Source: Pseudomonadota bacterium (GTDB taxonomy: Bacteria; Pseudomonadota; Alphaproteobacteria; Rhodospirillales; Magnetospirillaceae). Taken from it: a stretch of 64,000 nt of DNA. The notes beneath the pieces are model-generated. The model ran no database searches. It was not told the origin of the DNA and saw nothing but the letters and a program-made list of their open reading frames with translations. Within the stretch, counting starts at the first letter, position 1. Every line of letters begins with the position of its first letter. Where the stretch lies: contig JAJYTF010000002.1 in NCBI GenBank assembly GCA_021793155.1, forward strand, positions 126,392 to 190,391, written 5' to 3'. The position numbers and the translations under genes are program-made. Shown here piece by piece: positions 52,525-59,004 of this stretch.

Positions 52525-54579
52525 TCATTCCTCCGCCAGGTGCTGCGCTTCGGCCTTGGCGCTCTGCCGGATCGCCCCACCATCTTCGCCACCGCCGCCA
52601 GCGCCGCGCGCGGATCCACCGCGCCGGCCAGGTCGACTCATCACCTGTCCTGCAGCGCCGGACATTTGACGCTGCCCACTGCCGCCCGTCGCAACCACGA
52701 CGTCGCTATGCTTCGTCTCAGTCTGACCGCCAGCACCGGCGACCCCAAGTTTTTCGGCCACCCAATCGCCGCCTTTGTGCACGATGACAAAGCTCGCGAC
52801 CATCAAGCCAGTGAGAATTGTGCACGCCAAGATAGAATAAGTCACCAGTCCAGACAGCCCACCCATGTGACCCTGCAGGGTTTCTCTGACTGCCGCGTAA
52901 AATAACTGCCTGAAAAGCCCGGCAATCGCGAAAAATAACTGAAAACCGACGACAAGTGACATGACGGCTACGCTGGGCCGCACGAAGATGTCGACGAGCG
53001 ACAACCACCCTTGACTTGCCTTGCTCCCCAGTCCTTCGCCTTCTTCCAAGCTCAGGTGCTGCATGCCCCAGACCGGCGCGAGGATCACCGCCAACACGAC
53101 ACGACGCAACCAATCGAGGGTCAAAAAAAGCATGTAAATGAAAGGGATGATCGGCAAAACGTATGCCATGGTCCCGCCGGCGACTTCGATTGCGCCGACG
53201 ACCAGCCAGACGCCCGGACTCAGCACGTCCATCACGCCCTTGATTCCGCTCAGCCCGCTCGCGACCAGACCGACAACCGGAACGTCCGCCAATTTTGCCG
53301 ACGCGGACGCGGCGCCAACTGCGGTCAAATAGGCGGTCATGGTCGCACCGCCGATCGACAGTAGAGAATGCCCGGTGGATATGATTTCGGCCACTGGGTT
53401 GATTCCGGTGCCGGCGCCCGTCGCCAAGCCGTTATAAAAACCCTGCCACCGCGCCAGATCCATGAACGAAAAAATCGAGTCGGCCTGCCCGGCCTGCACA
53501 GCGGCGGCCTGCTGATTGGTATTCGGAATCTGCAATGCTGACCGAATGGCCTGGTCCGCGCCAACAATCGCGGACTTTTCGCCGACATAAACGTCATCGC
53601 TCCACCACTCGATTTTCGGGCCGGTGATCGTTGGCATTACCGCATCGGCGGCGGACAGTACCTGCCCAGAGCGATAGCCAATCTGCAGCGCCCATGCGCC
53701 GGCGCCCGGCCAGCCAAGCTGCGTTGCCGAGGACGCCCAGGACTGATAGTCGGCCTGCTGTGTCGGATCCGCGGTCAATGCCTGCTGCGCCGCTTGCTGG
53801 AGGGCGGTTTGCAGGGTCTGGACCCAGCCGGCCGCATCGGCGGTCAGGCTGACGGTCTGACCGCTGTATGGAGGGAGAGTGGCACCAGCGAACGCGTTCG
53901 CGTCAGCCGTCATCGTCTGAGACAGTGATGCCACTGCGTCGATTGCGGCTTGGGCTACCACTGCCTGCACCGACCCCGCCGTGCCGGTCTGAAATGTGAC
54001 GCTGCCGCACTGCCCAGGAACCCCGCCGACGGCGGGATCGCCGTCAGCACTGTAGGTGGTCGTGCCCGCCGCCGATATGGACTTCGAGAACGATATCGCC
54101 GCGCTCCCCGCATCCGCGTGCGTCCGATTTTGCACGGCAGCGCAGGCGCCCATTGTCCAGAGGCCTGCGACCACCGGCGCCACGCTCGGCGTCGCCGGCA
54201 GCACCAGCGTTTTTCCGGCGAGCACGTCTTGGGTAACCTGGCCCCAAATACCATCGGCCAAGGCGCTGCCCATTTTGGCCGCACCGACCACGAATTCCAT
54301 GCTCATGTTCAGCCCGTCTTGCGTCGGCGAAGGCGCCACCAGCGCAACGGCCAACGCCGCGCGAAAGCCGTACCATCCGGTGGTTTTGTGGACTTTGCCG
54401 GTGTTCGCCGCCGTGTAGATATGATGGGACAGGTGGACGAGCAGGATGACGCCGGCCACCGCTGAAATACCGACACACCAGAGCTGGAGCGCCCCTGCCA
54501 AAATGCCCGAAGAGGCAAAAAGGCTGTTGAACGTTGTCGCCACCCAGCTCGACGGATTCAAGACGAGGATGCTATTCAT
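52525..54579 (-). CDS. traY: DotA/TraY-family conjugal transfer membrane protein
   Basis: A 684-residue polytopic protein resembling DotA/TraY of IncI plasmids and Dot/Icm systems. An N-terminal membrane region (LQLWCVGISAVAGVILLVHL), a large extracytoplasmic stretch (~100-400, rich in Ala/Gln/Thr), then five or so helices including the family-typical AYVLPIIPFIYMLFLTLDWL followed by VVLAVILAPVWGMQHL. The C-terminus is Gly/Arg-rich. In those systems TraY/DotA is an inner-membrane channel component, but no other type IVB gene is present here. It overlaps the upstream gene by 8 bases. Confidence 0.82.
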   Translation of the reverse strand: MNSILVLNPSSWVATTFNSLFASSGILAGALQLWCVGISAVAGVILLVHLSHHIYTAANTGKVHKTTGWYGFRAALAVALVAPSPTQDGLNMSMEFVVGAAKMGSALADGIWGQVTQDVLAGKTLVLPATPSVAPVVAGLWTMGACAAVQNRTHADAGSAAISFSKSISAAGTTTYSADGDPAVGGVPGQCGSVTFQTGTAGSVQAVVAQAAIDAVASLSQTMTADANAFAGATLPPYSGQTVSLTADAAGWVQTLQTALQQAAQQALTADPTQQADYQSWASSATQLGWPGAGAWALQIGYRSGQVLSAADAVMPTITGPKIEWWSDDVYVGEKSAIVGADQAIRSALQIPNTNQQAAAVQAGQADSIFSFMDLARWQGFYNGLATGAGTGINPVAEIISTGHSLLSIGGATMTAYLTAVGAASASAKLADVPVVGLVASGLSGIKGVMDVLSPGVWLVVGAIEVAGGTMAYVLPIIPFIYMLFLTLDWLRRVVLAVILAPVWGMQHLSLEEGEGLGSKASQGWLSLVDIFVRPSVAVMSLVVGFQLFFAIAGLFRQLFYAAVRETLQGHMGGLSGLVTYSILACTILTGLMVASFVIVHKGGDWVAEKLGVAGAGGQTETKHSDVVVATGGSGQRQMSGAAGQVMSRPGRRGGSARGAGGGGEDGGAIRQSAKAEAQHLAEE

Positions 54580-54952
54580 CGGCGGCCTCCTCGACGTCGT
54601 CGACGAGCGGTGTCGACGCGAAATTCCAGCAGATCAGGCAGGCGCCGGCGGCGCCGATCGCGGCCACGACGCAGGCGGCCGAGGCTACCCAGTGCGGCCA
54701 CCAGCCGACGGCCGATACCGACAGAAGGACGGCCATCAGCGCCGTCCAAAATCGCTGGATTTTCCATTGTCTCCGCTGCAGGCGGGTAATCGGCTGCCGC
54801 TCCTGACCGAGCAGCCACCGCCCAAGTGTCTGGCGGGCGCGGTAGAGTGCGCTCGCTTGCTGTGCGGTTTCGCGCACTTGCGTGCGCAAATCGCTCGCCG
54901 TCTTGCCGAGCTGTGCCGCCCGACGTCTAAGAAATGTCGATTTTTCAGGCAT
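54572..54952 (-). CDS. small membrane protein of the TraY cassette
   Basis: A 126-residue protein with a basic, coiled N-terminus (STFLRRRAAQLGKTASDLR) and two adjacent membrane helices (~66-86, FWTALMAVLLSVSAVGWW; ~88-110, AACVVAAIGAAGACLICWNF). In IncI plasmids traX sits directly before traY; I see the positional parallel, not clear homology. It overlaps both neighbours by exactly 8 bases. Confidence 0.65.
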   Translation of the reverse strand: MPEKSTFLRRRAAQLGKTASDLRTQVRETAQQASALYRARQTLGRWLLGQERQPITRLQRRQWKIQRFWTALMAVLLSVSAVGWWPHWVASAACVVAAIGAAGACLICWNFASTPLVDDVEEAADE

Positions 54953-55322
54953 TTGCGTCCTCCTGATCAGAGGAATGATGTCGCGTAATGTGAATTGGAA
55001 GGCGGCGGCGCCAGACCAGCGGCCCGCCGGCGAGAGTGGCCAGCCAGCCGCCGACGAAAATCGCGAGAATTACGACCGCATAGCTGCCGGCTTCGGGTGA
55101 TGTGATCTCACCGGCCGAAACCCTCCGCGCCACTCCCCAGGTGCAGACGGCACCGGTGACAAAGAGGATCACAGCGCCAAACCACGCCTGCCGGCGGAGC
55201 TGCCTCGTTGCGAGCGGCCAGTCATCCTTTTGGATCCACCGCACGAGCCGCGCGTACCAGCCATTGCCGGTCGGCCGCGGCGGGCGTAGTAGCTCGAGGA
55301 CGTCGATTTCGTCGTCACCCAT
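54945..55322 (-). CDS. small membrane protein of the TraY cassette
   Basis: A 125-residue protein with an acidic start (MGDDEIDVLELLRPPRP) and two membrane helices (~48-68, AWFGAVILFVTGAVCTWGVA; ~81-102, AVVILAIFVGGWLATLAGG), ending in a histidine-rich basic tail. No family recognised. ATG at 55322; the longer upstream frame lies in the previous gene. Eight-base overlaps on both sides imply fixed stoichiometry with the DotA/TraY-like protein. Confidence 0.65.
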   Translation of the reverse strand: MGDDEIDVLELLRPPRPTGNGWYARLVRWIQKDDWPLATRQLRRQAWFGAVILFVTGAVCTWGVARRVSAGEITSPEAGSYAVVILAIFVGGWLATLAGGPLVWRRRLPIHITRHHSSDQEDANA

Positions 55323-55650
55323 GGCACACCCCCCCGTCGCCCATGTCGTCGGTAAGCGGTATCGGCCCGTCTTGCCGCTGCACGAGGCGGGCGGCCTCTT
55401 CCTCGACCTCAAGTTGCCGAGCCGTCGCCTGTTCTTCGCGGTATTTCGACATCGTTTGTGCCGCCTCCTGCGCCCCTTCGGCGACAGTCATCCCCTGGCG
55501 CCCCAGCACCTCAATGACGAGCTTGCTGAGATCTTGGAAGTCGTCGGCGAGGAAGCTCAGCGATTGCCGATCCGTCCGCAACGCCAAGTCAGCCCCCCGT
55601 GCGGCAATAGCCGAGGCTTTGCAGATAAGCATGTTCAAAGTGAGATCCAT
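55315..55650 (-). CDS. soluble hypothetical protein of the TraY cassette
   Basis: A 111-residue helical, acidic protein (MDLTLNMLICKASAIAARGAD; SLSFLADDFQDLSKLVIEVLG) with a coiled segment (KYREEQATARQLEVEEEA). No membrane helix or known domain. First gene of the four-gene coupled run. The ~250 bases upstream (55651-55897) hold no supported gene and probably contain the promoter. Confidence 0.6.
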   Translation of the reverse strand: MDLTLNMLICKASAIAARGADLALRTDRQSLSFLADDFQDLSKLVIEVLGRQGMTVAEGAQEAAQTMSKYREEQATARQLEVEEEAARLVQRQDGPIPLTDDMGDGGVCHG

Positions 55651-55897
55651 GTTATTTCCCCTTCGTCATCAATGGGTTGCAGGCCCGCCCTGCAACCCTG
55701 CCCCTCGGCGAGAGCAGGGGGAGGCAAGGGCAATGGAAATCGAACGGCCGAAATGCCGCCCCGCCCGCCGGCTTGCCGGCGATCGGCGGGGCGAGTGTTT
55801 CGCAACGGATCGATTTTCGTTGAATGCGCCAGGGACCGGCGGTCCCTTAGCCGGGGCGCTGATAGCGCGCCCCGGAACGGCGCCACGCGCCGGCCGA

Positions 55898-56623
55898 TCA
55901 TGATGGGGCCTCCCGCAACCGAGCTAAGAGGCCTGCAAAGTCGAGTGGAGCGGGTTCTGATGTGGAATCTGATAGCGGAGCTATCTGATAGGGGGACACT
56001 GATGTCTCCCCCAGTTTTCCGCCGGTTTTGGACCGACGACGCCAGAAGTAAGGCTTAACCGCGTCTGTGATCTGCACCACTTGACCGACTACCCAGCCGG
56101 CGGCGGTGCGGATGAGGTCCGTCGCGATATACCCCCACTCTCTTAGCTCAGCTAAGTAGCGCTGCACCTGGCGGGCGCTCACACCGATCTGCTCGGCCAA
56201 CCACGCCTTGGTTGGGCGGGGTTGGTGACCACGCTGCAACGCGTGAATGATCTGCAGGCACCGCACCGCGCCGGACGACAGGCGCGTGTCCCGAGCCGCA
56301 TCGCACGCCATCGGCGGTGCATAAAGCCGCGACGGCCGTGGTGGCGGCCGATCGGCGCGCGGTGGTGGTGCCGTCCGCTGGCCCGCACGCTGCGCGTCCT
56401 TTGCACGTTGCTGCCGTGCGGAGCGAGCTTCCCACTCATTCACTTCGGTTGGCGTAAGTGGCGTTTGAGCGGCTTGAATGATCGGGCTGGCTGCCCGGCT
56501 GGCAGCGAGAGCGGTGGCCATTGCAGCCTTGCGCCTCTCTGCCGGCGTGCCATATCCTGTTGTCGCAGGGTCGCGTGTGGGCGAACCTGCGCGCGCGACC
56601 GTCGCCGCACCCTGCCTTTCCAT
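55898..56623 (-). CDS. winged-helix DNA-binding protein
   Basis: A 241-residue protein. The N-terminal ~110 residues are Ala/Arg/Pro-rich; residues ~115-175 form a winged helix of the helix_turn_helix_36 type (GAVRCLQIIHALQRGHQPRP, KAWLAEQIGVSARQVQRYLAEL, EWGYIATDLIRTAAGWVVG). Similar domains occur in plasmid replication initiators and phage regulators. It lies after the excisionase-like gene (18-base gap), so it could control excision or act at an element origin. Confidence 0.65.
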   Translation of the reverse strand: MERQGAATVARAGSPTRDPATTGYGTPAERRKAAMATALAASRAASPIIQAAQTPLTPTEVNEWEARSARQQRAKDAQRAGQRTAPPPRADRPPPRPSRLYAPPMACDAARDTRLSSGAVRCLQIIHALQRGHQPRPTKAWLAEQIGVSARQVQRYLAELREWGYIATDLIRTAAGWVVGQVVQITDAVKPYFWRRRSKTGGKLGETSVSPYQIAPLSDSTSEPAPLDFAGLLARLREAPS

Positions 56624-56641
56624 CGCGGCCAGGCGACAGAA

Positions 56642-56971
56642 TCAGAGGGTGCCGGCGGCGGTCGCAGCCGTCTCAGCGAAACGCTTGGGTTTGGATTTGG
56701 GGTCGCACAGCACCGGCTTGGATGGCCGGCCCTTTGAACGCGCTGGCGGGTCCGTATCTTCCGGCGCCGTGTCGGGTGTCTCGCCCTTAATCCACGCAAT
56801 TACCGTCGCGCGTTCGTAGAATACTTTCCCCCCTCGCTTGAAGAAGGGCAGTTCGGTTTGGGGCAGAACGTTCAAAAAGCCGACGGAGAAGCCAAACTCT
56901 TCGGCGACTTGGCGCCGGGACATAAAGCCACTTTCGCGGCGCGGCTGACGAACGATGCGTTCCGGGGGCAT
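56642..56971 (-). CDS. excisionase-like helix-turn-helix protein
   Basis: A 109-residue protein with a MerR/excisionase-type motif: SRRQVAEEFGFSVGFLNVLP, then FKRGGKVFYERATVIAWI, the usual wing ending in the IAWI helix. The C-terminus is basic (KGRPSKPVLCDPKSKPKR). ATG at 56971; an internal ATG at 56923 is an alternative. Placed near the right attachment site and the arm-type repeats, it is a likely recombination directionality factor. Confidence 0.7.
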   Translation of the reverse strand: MPPERIVRQPRRESGFMSRRQVAEEFGFSVGFLNVLPQTELPFFKRGGKVFYERATVIAWIKGETPDTAPEDTDPPARSKGRPSKPVLCDPKSKPKRFAETAATAAGTL

Positions 56972-57319
56972 TCCTTAGGCTCCACTTGCTGGAGCCTGGG
57001 GCGGATCCGCGCGACTGATCCAGGCGAAAGATAGTGGCCATGCCTCCACTACTAGGACGCCCACGGGCACATGGCGTCTCAGCCCCCGACCGTCGCCGGC
57101 AACGCTATGCTTCTGGTGGAGTCTCCTCTGGCGTCCCGTTGGCCACACTGAAGCATTGGAAGGATGACAATAACCCTACGGGCAGTCAAGCCCATCTCCG
57201 CAGGATGCGGGACAGATGGGGGACACTGCGGGACATTTCACATGGAGTTCCATGGAACGCTATGGAAGGTATTTTGCTTATATTTCAAAACAGTGCTATG
57301 GAGCCTGCGGGACACTGAT
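56972..57319. other. non-coding right end of the element
   Basis: About 350 bases between the excisionase-like gene and the right attachment repeat. I support no gene here; it carries the right-end arm-type repeats and presumably the promoter of the minus-strand genes. Confidence 0.55.
57206..57314 (+). promoter_or_regulatory. integrase arm-type repeats, right end
   Basis: TGCGGGACA at 57206, 57227 and 57306 and TGGGGGACA at 57217. The first three are spaced 11 and 10 bases, one helical turn. They match the motif at the left end and lie just inside the right attachment core. Confidence 0.65.
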
Positions 57320-57371
57320 TGTCTTCGGGAGGCAGGGGCCGGAGGTTCGAATCCTCTCACTCCGACCATTC
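57320..57371 (+). repeat. right attachment site (52-bp direct repeat)
   Basis: An exact copy of the tRNA-Pro 3' end and 3 following bases. It lacks the 5' half of the tRNA and cannot make a tRNA; it is the host-derived half displaced by integration. Confidence 0.93.
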
Positions 57372-57409
57372 AAAAGGCCAATCAATCCAACGGGTTGACT
57401 GGCCTTTTT
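57372..57409 (+). terminator. displaced tRNA-Pro terminator
   Basis: AAAAGGCCAATCAATCC pairs, with two mismatched or wobble positions, with GGGTTGACTGGCCTTTT, ending in a T run. It directly follows the right attachment repeat, so before integration it stood right behind the intact tRNA-Pro gene. Confidence 0.75.
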
Positions 57410-57586
57410 GCTGAGCAGCAGCGAAAAAGGTACCCGATAGGTACCAGCCGCGCGCCGGACGCGTCCGTCCGCGGATGGCGGACGTAGCGCCCAACTCGGG
57501 GCAGCACCCGGCGGAAAGCGGTGGGACCAGAATTTGGAAAGCCCGCTTCCAAGCCGCACAACATTTTTGAAAATTCCCCCGGCGGA

Positions 57587-57937
57587 TTACCGATTACGGG
57601 CCGCCGAAATCCAGGGGATGCCGAGACAGACGGCCCAAATCATGGTGGCCCCAACCGCAATCCACCAGCCGCCGGGACCGATTTCGTGGGTAGTCCAATA
57701 TCCTGGGGACGGTTCGACGCAATACTTGCCATCGGGCGTAGGCGTGCAGCGATTAAACCCCTCCGTTCCGTCAGCCCGTTCGGTGATGATGCTGAGGTCC
57801 AGATTGCCATGATAAACCGGCTGGAACGACCTCAAGACGACGAAGCCAATCCACAGGACGGTCAGCACGACCCCGAGGCGACGCCAGAGCCGCCTGTTAT
57901 CCCACGCGTCCAACGTGCCCCCTCGAATTATCGGCAT
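57587..57937 (-). CDS. small hypothetical membrane protein
   Basis: A 116-residue protein with two membrane helices (~20-38, LGVVLTVLWIGFVVLRSF; ~88-108, WWIAVGATMIWAVCLGIPWI) and an intervening polar loop carrying two cysteines (FNRCTPTPDGKYCVEP), which would face the periplasm and could form a disulfide. No family recognised. Overlaps the lipoprotein gene by 10 bases. Confidence 0.65.
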   Translation of the reverse strand: MPIIRGGTLDAWDNRRLWRRLGVVLTVLWIGFVVLRSFQPVYHGNLDLSIITERADGTEGFNRCTPTPDGKYCVEPSPGYWTTHEIGPGGWWIAVGATMIWAVCLGIPWISAARNR

Positions 57938-58191
57938 TCGAACTGGACACTTTCGATCCCGCCCAAATACTTTCTAGCTGATGCCAGAAGCGATGCCTTC
58001 TTCTCGAACTGAGAGCAATGTGCCAGGGCCACATTCTGGACATTGTTCAAATCCGTCAAATTCACGTCGTACTCGATGGTGATCGCGGTGGGGCTCGCAG
58101 CGACCACATTGTAGGATTTGCCCCAGGCGGCGACGCACCCAGACAGCGCAAATCCCATTATCACGGTCAAACCAATCAAACTTAGCTTCAT
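57928..58191 (-). CDS. small putative lipoprotein
   Basis: An 87-residue protein with a lipoprotein signal peptide: MKLSLIGLTVIMGFALSGC, lipobox LSGC with Cys19. The mature part (KSYNVVAASPTAITIEYDVN; AHCSQFEKKASLLASARK) resembles short lipoproteins with a single conserved domain carrying two further cysteines. ATG at 58191. Coupled to the membrane-protein gene downstream, so both may act at the envelope, perhaps in exclusion. Confidence 0.7.
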   Translation of the reverse strand: MKLSLIGLTVIMGFALSGCVAAWGKSYNVVAASPTAITIEYDVNLTDLNNVQNVALAHCSQFEKKASLLASARKYLGGIESVQFECR

Positions 58192-58210
58192 GGTCCCCCT
58201 CGCCTTCGTA

Positions 58211-58705
58211 TCAATCGGCCGTCGGTCCCGACGTTCGAGCACTGCCCTTGAGCGAAGCGATAGCCTTATCCGCCGCTTCGATCACTGCCGCCATGTCCCC
58301 ATAACCGGCACGTGTCATAATCTCCGCTTTCGACGGGCGCCCCGGTCGTCGCTTGATCTGGGGCGGCGGCTCGCTGCGCTCGCGGGCCTCAACACCGCGA
58401 CGGAGGCGGATCAGTTCGGCACGTATCCGGGCGGCCTCGACATCGCGTTTGCTCTCCGGCTTCGGGCCGCCCGGAAACTTGCGCCCTTCCGCCTTCATGC
58501 GTTCGACCCATCGCCTGCGCCCCTCGACCATCGCCGCGACGACGACAGCCTTGCCCTCTTCCGTCTTCGGCCCGGTGCTGAGGCCACCGTGGAAACGACA
58601 TCGCTTCTTGCCATCTTCCGGCCAGTTGCGGCAGCACCCCAGGCGCGACCGCAGACGGGCTCCGCATCTTTTTCGGTCTTTGTCGCCACGGCCAAGTTTG
58701 GGCAT
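58211..58705 (-). CDS. HGGxSTG domain-containing protein
   Basis: A 164-residue basic protein. The N-terminal block CGARLRSRLGCCRNWP followed by KRCRFHGGLSTGPKT is the cysteine/histidine-rich HGGxSTG motif seen in small proteins of phages and integrated elements; it looks like a zinc-binding site. The rest is charged and helical, with RRPGRPSKAEI, an AT-hook-like stretch. Function unknown. I use the ATG at 58705 (MPKLGRGDKDRKRCG); a longer frame is open to 58792. Confidence 0.72.
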   Translation of the reverse strand: MPKLGRGDKDRKRCGARLRSRLGCCRNWPEDGKKRCRFHGGLSTGPKTEEGKAVVVAAMVEGRRRWVERMKAEGRKFPGGPKPESKRDVEAARIRAELIRLRRGVEARERSEPPPQIKRRPGRPSKAEIMTRAGYGDMAAVIEAADKAIASLKGSARTSGPTAD

Positions 58706-58856
58706 GCGGAAGTCCGGGGAGAGGATGGAAGGTGGCCAGCATAATACCCCATGGGACGCCTTCCTCCCACCGGGAGTTTTCTTGGCGAACATGTCTTTCT
58801 CGCAGGATTAGTATTTGGCCGCTGCTTGCGTCGGCAGGAAAAAGACCACATTTGTC

Positions 58857-58984
58857 CGTAACACCGTCACACGCAAGGATTTCCGCGGAACTTGCCGCCC
58901 GCCCATCCGTCACACCGGGCGACTGTGTTACGGATGGCGACGGCAACGGATCCTTGGAAAGCCGCAGCCTGTGACGGTGTTACG
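58857..58984. other. nested palindrome region, candidate replication origin
   Basis: Outer arms CGTAACACCGTCACA (58857-58871) and TGTGACGGTGTTACG (58970-58984) match perfectly 98 bases apart, each followed by CGCAAGGA in direct orientation. Inside, CCATCCGT (58903) pairs with ACGGATGG (58930), with CACAC/GTGT next to it. The whole lies in a 300-base non-coding gap between the primase stop and the HGGxSTG gene. Confidence 0.5.
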
Positions 58985-59004
58985 CAAGGAACCGCAAGGA
59001 CTGG

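Larger units (their letters stand above)
45939..57371. mobile_element. integrative mobilizable element in tRNA-Pro
   Basis: An 11.4-kb element bounded by the 52-bp direct repeats. Contents from left: tyrosine integrase, three small genes, MobA/MobL relaxase with an embedded frame, two inverted oriT-like repeats around a mobilization accessory gene, a HEPN-like gene, a coupled cassette of membrane proteins with a DotA/TraY homologue, an HTH protein and an excisionase-like protein. No coupling protein, VirB4 ATPase or replication initiator of known type is visible, so it should depend on a helper conjugative system. Confidence 0.88.
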
